Position numbers and translations under genes: made by a program. A stretch of DNA of 64,000 nt from JAGQRJ01 sp041402045 (GTDB taxonomy: Bacteria > Planctomycetota > J058): NCBI GenBank assembly GCA_041402045.1, contig JAWKSZ010000037.1:1-64000 (forward strand). Reading direction: 5' to 3'. Under the pieces are notes generated by a model. The model saw only the letters and a list, made by a program, of their open reading frames with translations, did not search any database and was not told the DNA's origin. This document shows positions 1-7,853 of this stretch, in pieces. The first letter of the stretch is position 1; every line of letters starts with the position of its first letter.

Positions 1-76
1 CGGCGGTCCGCCTCCCGCTCGCGGCTTACGCCGGGTGTAGCCTGAACGGGTCGGGCGGGGCCAATCAGACCCGCGG

Positions 77-370
77 TCGGGCCCCCCCCCGGGTTACACG
101 CGGGTCGACCTCCGTGTCAGCCGGACACCCCCCGGATTACACGCGGGTCGACCTCCGTGTCAGCCGGACCCCCCCGGGTTACACGCGGGTCGACCTCCGT
201 GTCAGCCGGACACCCCCCGGATTACACGCGGGTCGACCTCCGTGTCAGCCGGACCCACCGTGGGTTACACGCGGGTCGACCTCCGTGTCAGCCGGACACC
301 CTCCGGGTTACACGCGGGTCGACCTCCGTGTCAGCCGGACACCCCCCGGATTACACGCGGGTCGACCCAC
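77..370. repeat. 43-bp tandem repeat array (about seven units)
   Basis: Seven units with start points at 93, 136, 178, 221, 264, 307 and 350 share the core TTACACGCGGGTCGACCTCC followed by GTGTCAGCCGGAC and a C-run. Spacing is 43 bp except one 42-bp step. The base before TTACACG runs G,A,G,A,G,G,A, so much of the array alternates between two unit types. Units reading GTGTC-AGCCG-GACAC can form a 5-bp hairpin; units reading GGACCC cannot. The core also contains the palindrome GGTCGACC. There are no unique spacers, so it is not a CRISPR. The chance reading frames inside it are repeat artefacts. Function unknown. Confidence 0.93.
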
Positions 371-570
371 ACGGAGGCAACTGCGCCAAGGGGTTACGCG
401 CGCCTAAACGGACGTGCGCGATTCTGAGTCGCCGAACACTGCGGGCACGTGCTGACCTATCCCCAATCGCGCCTTCCGTTTAGTAACTAGAGGCTCCGCA
501 AGGGGCATGCGTTCGGGGTCTCGGGCTCGGCGGTGGAAGACAGCCCTGCGACCAAGCGAAGCCTCTACTT
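371..570. other. Non-coding stretch, nothing recognised
   Basis: Between the tandem array and the inverted repeat at the rpoN end I see no credible coding frame, tRNA or terminator. Together with the repeats on either side, the first 664 bases contain no gene. Confidence 0.6.
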
Positions 571-666
571 AGAACCAGAGTCACGATCCTGAGCGGGCGA
601 GCGACCGCTCGATCGTTGACTCATGCGAGCCACTCTCGCCCGCTCAGAATCGTGAACTCTGGTTCT
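571..666. repeat. Long imperfect inverted repeat overlapping the rpoN stop
   Basis: The left arm is 571-601 and the right arm 635-666. They begin and end with AGAACCAGAGT and ACTCTGGTTCT and contain CTGAGCGGGCGAG facing CTCGCCCGCTCAG, with a few mismatches, around a 33-base loop. The right arm covers the rpoN stop codon (TAG, complement of 665-667). No T-run follows in the rpoN direction. It could be a factor-independent-like terminator, an mRNA 3'-end stabiliser or the footprint of a small mobile repeat. Confidence 0.85.
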
Positions 667-2146
667 AGACGTAGACGCGGCGCTGACGCGAGGAGGGGAT
701 CCCGAGCTGCTTGCGGTACTTGGTGACCGTGCGGCGGGCGATCTCGAGCCCCTGCTGCTTGAGCGCGGCCGCGATCTCCTCGTCGGACAGCGGGTGCTGC
801 TTGTCTTCCTGGTCGATGATCTCGCGCACCTTCTGCTTGACCGAGACGATCGAGGTCTCCTCGCCGGCGGCGCTGGTGGTGCCGCCGTTGAAGAAGTAGC
901 GCAGCGCGAAGATCCCGCGCGGCGTCTGCATGTACTTCTCCGAGATCGCGCGCGAGACCGTCGAGACGTGCACCCCGACCTTGTCCGCGATGTACTGCAT
1001 CTTCAGCGGGCGCAGCGAGTCGAGGCCCTTCTCGAGGAACGGCGTCTGGTAGTCGACGATCTCCTGCGCGATCCGCGAGAGCGTGGACTTGCGCTGCTCG
1101 ATCGACTCCATGAGCCACTTGGCGGACTCGATCTTCTTCTTCACGTAGGCGCGGACCTTGGGGTCGTCGGCGCCGGCCTGGAGCATGTCCACGTAGTGCT
1201 TGGAGATGCTGATCTTCGGAATGTAGGAGTCCTCGACCCGGACCTCGTACTTCCCGTCGATCTTGTCCACGACCACGTCGGGCACGACGTAGTGCACCTG
1301 GGCGTTGGAGAACACGAGCCCCGGCTTGGGGTTCAGGCTGCGAATGAAGATCACGGCCTCGTGGATCACCTCGATCGGCTCGTTGACCGCCTTGGCGATC
1401 TTCGGCAGGCGGTTGGACATGACGTCGTCGAGGTGATCGCGCACGATCTCGATCTCGAGGTCGTACTTGTACTTGGTGTTCGTGGCCTCGAGCTGGAGCA
1501 GCAGGCACTCGCGCAGGTCGCGGGCCCCGATCCCGGCGGGCTCGAAGGTCTGGATCAGCTCCAGGCAGTCCTCGGCCTCGGCCACGGTGCAGGGCGGGCT
1601 GACCTCGATCTCCTTCACGAACTCTTCGTCGATCTGGTAGCGCATGTACCCGTTGTCGTCGATGTTCCAGATCAGGTAGGTGACGATCGTGGCGTCGCGG
1701 TCCTTGAGGTTCAGCATGTGCAGCTGACGGTCGAGGACGTCCTGGAGGCTCTCCCGCGTGTCCGCGGTGTTGTTCATGGCCTCGAGCTTCTTGTCCTTCT
1801 CGCCGCCGCCGCCGCCGCGGCCGCGGAAGCTCGGCGCGAAGTCCTTCCACTCCTCGTTCAGGTTCTCCAGGCGGTCGAACTCGGCCATGAGCTCGCCGTC
1901 GGAGGGCACCCCCGCGTCGACGTCCTCGAGGACCTTCTCGCCGGCCGGGGTCAGGTCGTCCGCCGAGGGGGTCGAGACCGGGTCCTGGGTGTCGATCTCG
2001 ATGGTCGGGTTCATCTCCATTTCACGCTCGACCAGGCCCTTGAGGTCGAGGGTTGCGAGCTGGAGGACCTCGATCCGCTGCAGAATCTGCGGCGCGAGCC
2101 GCAGTTGCATGACCTGCTTCTGGCTGAGCGAGGTTTCCATTCGCAT
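665..2146 (-). CDS. rpoN: RNA polymerase sigma-54 factor RpoN
   Basis: Sigma-54 directs RNA polymerase to -24/-12 promoters that need an AAA+ activator for opening. The 493-residue product has the usual order: a Gln/Leu-rich region I beginning MRMETSLSQKQVMQLRLAPQ, an acidic spacer, the core-binding region, a helix-turn-helix segment (VGVHVSTVSRAISEKY) and, near the end, the RpoN box ARRTVTKYRKQLGIP. Length is normal. The ATG at 2146 has AAGGAG about 8 bases upstream, and this Shine-Dalgarno sequence overlaps the recR stop codon, so recR and rpoN are co-transcribed and probably translationally coupled. The stop codon lies inside a long inverted repeat. Identification is secure. Confidence 0.97.
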   Translation of the reverse strand: MRMETSLSQKQVMQLRLAPQILQRIEVLQLATLDLKGLVEREMEMNPTIEIDTQDPVSTPSADDLTPAGEKVLEDVDAGVPSDGELMAEFDRLENLNEEWKDFAPSFRGRGGGGGEKDKKLEAMNNTADTRESLQDVLDRQLHMLNLKDRDATIVTYLIWNIDDNGYMRYQIDEEFVKEIEVSPPCTVAEAEDCLELIQTFEPAGIGARDLRECLLLQLEATNTKYKYDLEIEIVRDHLDDVMSNRLPKIAKAVNEPIEVIHEAVIFIRSLNPKPGLVFSNAQVHYVVPDVVVDKIDGKYEVRVEDSYIPKISISKHYVDMLQAGADDPKVRAYVKKKIESAKWLMESIEQRKSTLSRIAQEIVDYQTPFLEKGLDSLRPLKMQYIADKVGVHVSTVSRAISEKYMQTPRGIFALRYFFNGGTTSAAGEETSIVSVKQKVREIIDQEDKQHPLSDEEIAAALKQQGLEIARRTVTKYRKQLGIPSSRQRRVYV

Positions 2147-2158
2147 GGTGACGACTCC

Positions 2159-2752
2159 TTAGTAGGCGTGACGCCCTTCGAGGGCTTCCGAGAGAATAGC
2201 GCGCGACGCGAACTCGAGCGAGGATCCCGTCGGCAGGCCCCGTGCCAGGCGGGTGAGCTTGACCTTGAGCGGGTCGAGGGCCTGCTTGAGGTAGAGCGAA
2301 GTCGCGTCGCCGTCGAAGGTTGGGTTGGTCGCCAGGATCACCTCGCGCACCTTGCCCTCCTTCACGCGGCGCACGAGCGCGGCGAGGGTCAGGTCCTTGG
2401 GCGTGACGCCGTCGAGCAAGGACACCGTGCCCAGGAGCACGTGGTAGAGCCCGCGGTAGCCGCCGGCCTTCTCGAGCGCGAGCACGTCTTGCGGGCGCTC
2501 GACGACGCACAGCACCGAGCGGTCGCGGCTGGCGTCGGTGCACAGCGCGCAGGGGTCTTCCTCGGAGACGGTGAAGCACACCCGGCAGGGGCGGGCGTTC
2601 TTCTTGACCTCGCGGATCGCGTCGGCGAGGCCCAGCGCGCGCTCGGCGGGCGCCTGGACGAGGTGGAAGGCGAGGCGCTCCGCCGTGCGCTGCCCGATTC
2701 CGGGCAGGGTCTTGAGCTCGTCGATCAGGCGCTGGACCGTCTCTCCGTACAC
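2159..2752 (-). CDS. recR: Recombination mediator RecR
   Basis: RecR works with RecO/RecF to load RecA on SSB-coated single-stranded DNA. The 197-residue product shows the helix-hairpin-helix region (LKTLPGIGQRTAERLAFHL), a four-cysteine zinc finger (CRVC then CALC, about residues 57-72), a Toprim domain starting CVVERPQDVLALE and the C-terminal motif ARGLPTGSSLEFA. The start is GTG at 2752 with GGAGG upstream. It lies 12 bases before rpoN and is divergent from ybaB, its usual operon partner, across a 110-bp gap that must hold promoters for both directions. Confidence 0.97.
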   Translation of the reverse strand: MYGETVQRLIDELKTLPGIGQRTAERLAFHLVQAPAERALGLADAIREVKKNARPCRVCFTVSEEDPCALCTDASRDRSVLCVVERPQDVLALEKAGGYRGLYHVLLGTVSLLDGVTPKDLTLAALVRRVKEGKVREVILATNPTFDGDATSLYLKQALDPLKVKLTRLARGLPTGSSLEFASRAILSEALEGRHAY

Positions 2753-2862
2753 GGGCGACCTCCGAGGCCTCAGTCTATCCCACCCCGCGGAGGTTCCAGC
2801 GCCGGGGACCGCCGCCGACCGTGGTAGGCTCTGCCGCGACGGGCGAGGCCCGGGAGGCGACG

Positions 2863-3255
2863 ATGGCGAACGGTGGAATGGGTGGCATGGGCGGCTTCGA
2901 CATGATGGGCATGCTCAAGCAGGCGCAGGAGCAGGCCGCCAAAATGCAGGAGAAGGTGCAGAAGGAGCTCTCCCAGAAGACGGTCGAGGGCAGCACCGGC
3001 GGCGGCGTGGTCTCGGTCACCGTCAGCGGCGACATGGAGGTGCGCCGGGTCAAGATCGACCCGTCCCTCATGGACCCGAACGAGAAGGACATGCTCGAGG
3101 ACCTGATCGCGGCCGCGACCAACGTCGCGCTGAAGAAGGCCAAGGCGCTCGAGAGCGAGGCTCAGCAGGGCCAGCTCGGCACCATGCTCGGCGGCATGGG
3201 CGGCGGCGGCATGCCCGACCTCGGCTCGCTCCTCGGCGGCCTCGGCGGCATGTAG
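2863..3255 (+). CDS. ybaB: YbaB/EbfC family nucleoid-associated protein
   Basis: YbaB/EbfC proteins are small dimeric DNA-binding proteins associated with the nucleoid. The 130-residue product has the typical core: an N-terminal helix (MLKQAQEQAAKMQEKVQKEL), the strand region GGGVVSVTVSGDMEVRRVKI and a helix with ALKKAKALESEA. Both ends are Gly/Met-rich. I start at ATG 2863 because GGGAGG sits at 2852-2857 and the family homology begins there. Upstream is recR in the opposite direction. A strong hairpin follows at 3285-3309. Confidence 0.95.
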   Translation: MANGGMGGMGGFDMMGMLKQAQEQAAKMQEKVQKELSQKTVEGSTGGGVVSVTVSGDMEVRRVKIDPSLMDPNEKDMLEDLIAAATNVALKKAKALESEAQQGQLGTMLGGMGGGGMPDLGSLLGGLGGM

Positions 3256-3284
3256 CCACGTCGAGACGACCGACGCAGTGCATA

Positions 3285-3309
3285 GGGGGCGCCCAGGCTG
3301 GGCGCCCCC
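3285..3309 (+). terminator. Strong GC hairpin after ybaB
   Basis: A perfect 11-bp stem (GGGGGCGCCCA / TGGGCGCCCCC) closes a 3-base loop 30 bases after the ybaB stop. No T-run follows, so the mode of termination is uncertain. Confidence 0.7.
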
Positions 3310-3505
3310 TCGGCGTTGGTTTCGTCCCGCGGAGGATGGCCCCGCAGCACGCATGGGCGGGCGTCTTTCAGGGCGTCGCGCGTGGACGGGTCGGCGTCCC
3401 ACGCGATCACGGAAGACAGCCGAGTTACGCGCCCCGTCTACGGGCATGGAGGTTGCGCTTCGCGCTCTCGCACCAGACCTGGAAGACCGTTCCACGGAGA
3501 GAACA

Positions 3506-4957
3506 ATGAAGCTGTTTACCAAGACCCGCACCCTGCTCCAGACCCTGGCCCTGGCCCTCCTCGCCGCCGGCGTGGTCTCTGCCCAGGACGCCGGGCTGCC
3601 CCCCCTCGGCCCCACGACCCCCGAAACCCCGGCCACCCCCGCGCCGGTGAAGGCGGGCCAAGAGACCGCGGAGAGCGTGAACGCCTTCGCCTTCGACCTC
3701 TACCGCGAGGTGATCAAGGGCAAGGACAACGTGCTGTTCTCCCCCTACAGCATTGCCTCGGCCCTGGGCATGACCTACGCGGGCGCCGACGGCGAGACCA
3801 AGGAGCAAATGAAGCGCGTCCTGCACTTCGGCGACGACGTGCACGGCGGCTTCGGCGTCTTGAACCGCGCGCTGATCCCCCCTGTCCCCCGCTGCGGCCC
3901 GCCGTCGTCGATCACCCCCACCTTCCCGATCGGGGGCATGGCCGACGCGCTGAACTCGGACGAGGCCACGACCCCCGCCAGCGCGCCCAAGAGCAGCGGC
4001 AAGCCCTCGCCGGAGAAGCCCCAGCCGCTGAAGCCCAAGCCCAGCGATAAGCCCGGCTGCGACGCGGAGGGCCACGACCCGATCCTGCGCGTGGCCAACC
4101 GGCTCTGGCCGCAGGAGGGCTTCGCGATCAAGCCCGAGTTCAAGGCGATCGCCGGGAAGAGCTACGGCGCGCCGATCACCCCCTTGGACTTCCGGGCCGA
4201 CGCCGAGGCCGCCAAGGACACGATCAACCGGTGGGTGGCCCAGAAGACCACGAACCGCGACGGCGAGCCCATGATCCCGGAGCTGCTCGAGGCGCTGAGC
4301 CCGGAGACCAAGCTCGTGCTCACCAACGCGATCTACTTCGCCGGCGAGTGGGAGAGCCAGTTCGACGAGGACCAGACCCGCGACGGCGCCTTCTTCCTCG
4401 CCGACGGGAGCATGGTCACCACGCCCATGATGAACACCGACGCCGCGACCGTGCGGCTGAGCTTCGACCCGGAGAGCAGCGCGCGGATCGTGGAGATCCC
4501 CTACCGCGGCGGCGACATGAGCCTGGTCGTGGCCTACGGCCAGGATCTGAGCGAGATCGAGTCCAAGCTCACCCCCGCCAACCTCGAGGTCGCGCTCAAG
4601 AACGCCCGTGAAATGAAGGACCACCCGCTCTCCATGCCCAAGTTCAAGGTCGAGAGCGAGTTCCAGCTCAAGGACGCGCTGGAGGCGCTGGGCATGGTCG
4701 ACCTGTTCAGCGAGGCCGACGCCGACCTCAGCGGGATCGCCGAGGCCCAGGGCCTGCACGTGAGCAAGGTCGTGCACAAGGCCGCCGCGAGCTTCGACGA
4801 GAAGGGCGCCGAGGCCGCCGCCGCGACCGCGGTCGTGGTCGTCCTCGAGAGCGCCATGATCGGGACCCGCCTCGACCAGCCCTTCCTGTACATGATCCGC
4901 CACACGAAGTCGGGCACGATCCTGTTCATGGGCCGCATGGTCGACCCCACGAAGTAA
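3506..4957 (+). CDS. Secreted serpin (serine/cysteine protease inhibitor)
   Basis: Serpins trap proteases by insertion of a cleaved reactive loop. The 483-residue precursor starts at ATG 3506 (GGAGAG just upstream), with a signal peptide ending ALLAAGVVSA-QD. Serpin landmarks are FAFDLYREV, NVLFSPYSIASALGMTYAGA, NRLW, LVLTNAIYFAGEWESQF, an inhibitory-type hinge (EKGAEAAAATA) and the C-terminal signature DQPFLYMIRHTKSGTILFMGR. Counting from the P17 Glu puts P1-P1' at Glu448-Ser449, and the spacing from P1' to the conserved Pro-Phe matches alpha-1-antitrypsin. Residues about 125-190 are a Pro/Lys/Ser-rich insertion with two cysteines, absent from ordinary serpins. A terminator follows. The target protease is unknown. 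Confidence 0.95.
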   Translation: MKLFTKTRTLLQTLALALLAAGVVSAQDAGLPPLGPTTPETPATPAPVKAGQETAESVNAFAFDLYREVIKGKDNVLFSPYSIASALGMTYAGADGETKEQMKRVLHFGDDVHGGFGVLNRALIPPVPRCGPPSSITPTFPIGGMADALNSDEATTPASAPKSSGKPSPEKPQPLKPKPSDKPGCDAEGHDPILRVANRLWPQEGFAIKPEFKAIAGKSYGAPITPLDFRADAEAAKDTINRWVAQKTTNRDGEPMIPELLEALSPETKLVLTNAIYFAGEWESQFDEDQTRDGAFFLADGSMVTTPMMNTDAATVRLSFDPESSARIVEIPYRGGDMSLVVAYGQDLSEIESKLTPANLEVALKNAREMKDHPLSMPKFKVESEFQLKDALEALGMVDLFSEADADLSGIAEAQGLHVSKVVHKAAASFDEKGAEAAAATAVVVVLESAMIGTRLDQPFLYMIRHTKSGTILFMGRMVDPTK

Positions 4958-4985
4958 CCCACTCCGCTTTCTTCTCAGAGTCGAG

Positions 4986-5011
4986 CGCCCCGCGGCTTCC
5001 GCCGCGGGGCG
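4986..5011. terminator. Hairpin between convergent genes
   Basis: CGCCCCGCGG and CCGCGGGGCG pair around a short loop in the gap between the serpin gene and the convergent DUF4336-like gene. It could serve both. Confidence 0.7.
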
Positions 5012-5025
5012 TCTCGGGTGTGGGC

Positions 5026-5727
5026 TCAGACGTAGGCCGCCGCTTGCGCCAGCCGGGTGCCGCAGTCCGCGGTGATCGGCTCGCCGTGGGCCACGCCCAC
5101 CACCCGCAGGTCGGGGCGCGCGCTCTGCTCGAGCAGGAACTCCCGGAAGCGCGGGCGCGACGCCAGAATGAACCAGCGCCCGATCCGGCTGGTGGCGAAG
5201 CGCCCGCTGGCCTTGAGCACGTGGTGCACGAACCAGCCCTTGAGGCCCGGGCGACGCGTGACGTTGAAGATCGCGTCGCAGAACACGAGCGCGACCCCGT
5301 CGTCGAGGGCGAACTCGTAGACCGGCTCGAAGGGCTTGATCCCCGCGTCCAGGTGCAGCGTCACGCCGCTCCCCGGGAGCTCGTCCTCGACGGTGCCGTG
5401 GACGGTGACCTCCTTCTCGACGTGGTCCCGGCACGCTGCGGGGCAGAGCACGCGCGCCTCGGGGTAGCGCTCGAGGTAGGCCCGGGCCTGCATGCGGTGG
5501 AAGCGGTTGGGGACCACGATCTGGCGCACGGGGCCCAGGGCGTCGAGCTCGCGCATGCCCGCCTCGTCGAGGCACACCCCGCTCCAGATCACGAGCCCGC
5601 CGTCCTCGCGGCGATACACGATCATGTTGCGCGGGATTGGGAGCGTGGGCAGCCCGCCCTCGACCCGCCACAGCCGGGGGGCCAGCTCCTCGAGCGCCCC
5701 GTGGCCGTGCACCTCCCAGGCGCTCAC
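5026..5727 (-). CDS. DUF4336-like protein (metallo-beta-lactamase superfamily fold)
   Basis: The 233-residue product resembles the DUF4336 branch of the MBL superfamily: an early LWRVEGG strand, NMIVYRREDGGLVIWSGV, then VRQIVVPNRFHRMQARAYLERYPEARVLCP, and a later strand GVALVFCDAIFN. The canonical HxHxDH zinc motif is absent, so I do not assign hydrolase activity. The GTG start at 5727 overlaps the pnp stop in a GTGA arrangement, so it is translated with pnp. Its role is unknown; the family call rests on pattern recognition only. Confidence 0.7.
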   Translation of the reverse strand: MSAWEVHGHGALEELAPRLWRVEGGLPTLPIPRNMIVYRREDGGLVIWSGVCLDEAGMRELDALGPVRQIVVPNRFHRMQARAYLERYPEARVLCPAACRDHVEKEVTVHGTVEDELPGSGVTLHLDAGIKPFEPVYEFALDDGVALVFCDAIFNVTRRPGLKGWFVHHVLKASGRFATSRIGRWFILASRPRFREFLLEQSARPDLRVVGVAHGEPITADCGTRLAQAAAYV

Positions 5728-7757
5728 CGCACGGCTCGCTGGATCTGGAGCTTGCCCTGCTCGTTCACCCCGGTGACCCGCACGGGCACCGTGTCGCCCA
5801 TGCCGAGCTGCACCCCGGGCAGCAGGCCCTCGATCCCCTCGAACAGGCGCACGAAGGAGCCGAAGTCCTTCACGCCGGTCACGCGGCCGGTGTAGGTCTC
5901 GCCCAGGCGCGGGATCCCGCAGCGGTCGATCACGCGCTCCTTGGCGGTCTCGATCGCCTGGGGGTCGGTGGCGAAGATCTTGACCAGGCCCGTGTCGTCG
6001 ACCTCGACCCGGGTCCCGGTCTCCTCCTGCAGCCCCTGAATGTGCTTCCCGCCAGGGCCGATCAGGATCCCGATCCGCTGGGGCTCGATCTGGACGGTGG
6101 CCACCTTGGGCGCGTGCTCGCTGAGGGTCGCCCGCGGCGCGGCCAGGACCTTGGCCATTTCGCCCAGGATATGCAGGCGCCCGGCCCGGGCCTGCTCCAG
6201 CGCGCGCTGCATGACCTCGGGGGCCACGGCGCCGAGCTTGTTGTCGAGTTGGATCGCGGTCACGCCCTGCTCGGTGCCGCCGACCTTGAAGTCCATGTCG
6301 CCGACGTGGTCCTCGTCCCCCAGAATGTCCGAGAGCACCACGACCTCGTCGCCCTCCTGCACGAGGCCCATGGCGATCCCGGCGATCGGGCGCGGGATCG
6401 GGAGCCCCGCGTCCAGGAGCGCCAAGCTCCCCCCGCAGATCGTGGCCATGCTGCTGCTGCCGTTGGACTCGGTGATCGTCGACTCCAGGCGGATCGTGTA
6501 GGGCGCCTCCTCCCGCTTGGGCAGCAGCGGCAGCAGCGCGCGCCGCGCGAGGTGCCCGTGGCCGATCTCGCGCCGCCCGGGGCCGCGCATGGGGCGGCAC
6601 TCGCCGACCGAGTAGGGCGGGAAGTTGTAGTGCAGGAGGAAGGTGTCTTCGTCCTCGCCGTCGAGGGTCTCGATCCGCTGCGCGTCCCGGGTCGCGCCCA
6701 GGGTGCAGGTGACCACGGCCTGGGTCTCGCCGCGGGTGAACAGGCTCGAGCCGTGGCAGCGCGGGAGCCAGCCCGCGCGCCCGCTGATCGCGCGGATCTC
6801 GTCGGGCTTGCGCCCGCCCAGGCGGCGCCCAGCCACCGTGCGCGCGCGGATCCGCCGTTTCTTGAGCCCCTCGAAGGCGTCAGCGACCGCGTCCTGGCGC
6901 GCGCCCTCGGGGTCGAGCTCGCTCAGCGCGCGCTTGCGCGCGGCGTCCAGCGCGTCGTAGCGCGGGTGCTTCTCGACCACGTCCAGCGCGGCGTCGACGT
7001 CGGCGCCCAGCAGCGCCTCGACCTCGACCGCGAGCGCCTCGTCCTGCTCCAGCACCGGCCGCTCGCGCTTGGCCACGCCGCCCGCCGCGCGCAGGCGGTC
7101 CTGGAGGTCGAGCAGGGGCTGCGCCGCCTCCTGAGCCAGGGCGAAGGCCTGGAGCACGTCGGCCTCGGGGACCTCGTCGCCCCCGCCCTCGACCATGACG
7201 ATCCCCGCGCGGGTCACCGTGACGATCAGGTCCAGGTCGCCCGCGTCGCGCGCCACCGCGTCGGGGAAGGCCACGAGCTGGCCCTGGTGGCGCACCACCC
7301 GCACCGCGGCCACCGGCCCGTCCCACACGATCTCGCTCATGGCCAGCGCCAGGCTCGCGGCGTTGATCAGGAGCACGGGCACGTCGGCCACGGGGTCGTA
7401 GCTCAAGGGGTGGGCCACGACCTGGGTCTCGCAGCGCCAGGCGTCGGGGAAGAAGGGCCGGATCGAGCGGTCGATCAGGCGGCTGGTGAGCACCTCGGCG
7501 TCCGAGGCCCGCGCCTCGCGGCGCTGGTAGCTCCCCGGGATCCGCCCCGCGGCGGCGAACTTGTGCCGGTATTCCACGGTCAGCGGCATGAACGGCAGGC
7601 TCGAGGCCTTGCGCTCCGCGGTGACCACGCAGATCAGCGTCGCCTCCCCGGTCGTCACCAGCACCGAGGCGCTGGCCTGCCGCGCCACCGCGCCCACCTC
7701 GAACTCGACCCTGAGCCCGTTGAGCTCGACCTGGTCCTTGCCTTGGGGAGTCGTCAC
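5724..7757 (-). CDS. pnp: Polyribonucleotide nucleotidyltransferase (PNPase)
   Basis: PNPase degrades RNA 3' to 5' by phosphorolysis. The 677-residue product has two RNase PH domains, with RDRSIRPFFP-type sequence (LIDRSIRPFFPDAW) in the first and the catalytic DILGDEDHVGDMDFKVGGTE in the second, then a KH domain (GILIGPGGKHIQGLQEETG) and an S1 domain. The S1 domain looks shortened: after GLLPGVQLGMGDTVPV it ends at once with the last strand and has no acidic tail. The start is GTG at 7757 with GGAGG at 7764-7768. The stop overlaps the next gene. Confidence 0.96.
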   Translation of the reverse strand: MTTPQGKDQVELNGLRVEFEVGAVARQASASVLVTTGEATLICVVTAERKASSLPFMPLTVEYRHKFAAAGRIPGSYQRREARASDAEVLTSRLIDRSIRPFFPDAWRCETQVVAHPLSYDPVADVPVLLINAASLALAMSEIVWDGPVAAVRVVRHQGQLVAFPDAVARDAGDLDLIVTVTRAGIVMVEGGGDEVPEADVLQAFALAQEAAQPLLDLQDRLRAAGGVAKRERPVLEQDEALAVEVEALLGADVDAALDVVEKHPRYDALDAARKRALSELDPEGARQDAVADAFEGLKKRRIRARTVAGRRLGGRKPDEIRAISGRAGWLPRCHGSSLFTRGETQAVVTCTLGATRDAQRIETLDGEDEDTFLLHYNFPPYSVGECRPMRGPGRREIGHGHLARRALLPLLPKREEAPYTIRLESTITESNGSSSMATICGGSLALLDAGLPIPRPIAGIAMGLVQEGDEVVVLSDILGDEDHVGDMDFKVGGTEQGVTAIQLDNKLGAVAPEVMQRALEQARAGRLHILGEMAKVLAAPRATLSEHAPKVATVQIEPQRIGILIGPGGKHIQGLQEETGTRVEVDDTGLVKIFATDPQAIETAKERVIDRCGIPRLGETYTGRVTGVKDFGSFVRLFEGIEGLLPGVQLGMGDTVPVRVTGVNEQGKLQIQRAVR

Positions 7758-7853
7758 CCTGCACCTCCGGGGCGGCGAGCTTACCGCGGCGCGTGGACCG
7801 AGGTGACGTGGCGTCTCGTCGCAGGGAAGGGAGGCGGTGGCTACCCTCCTGGG

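Noticed and set aside
77..370. CRISPR array
   Set aside because: The repeats are directly abutted at 43 bp with no unique spacers and no cas genes nearby.
3278..3505. Longer N-terminus for the serpin
   Set aside because: It would cross the ybaB terminator hairpin and bury the signal peptide; ATG 3506 has a ribosome-binding site and a proper leader.
5637..7853. Plus-strand N-terminal extension of the GyrB-like protein by 739 residues
   Set aside because: This stretch is antisense to pnp. The GTG at 7854 gives a product whose codon use and composition change at that point.
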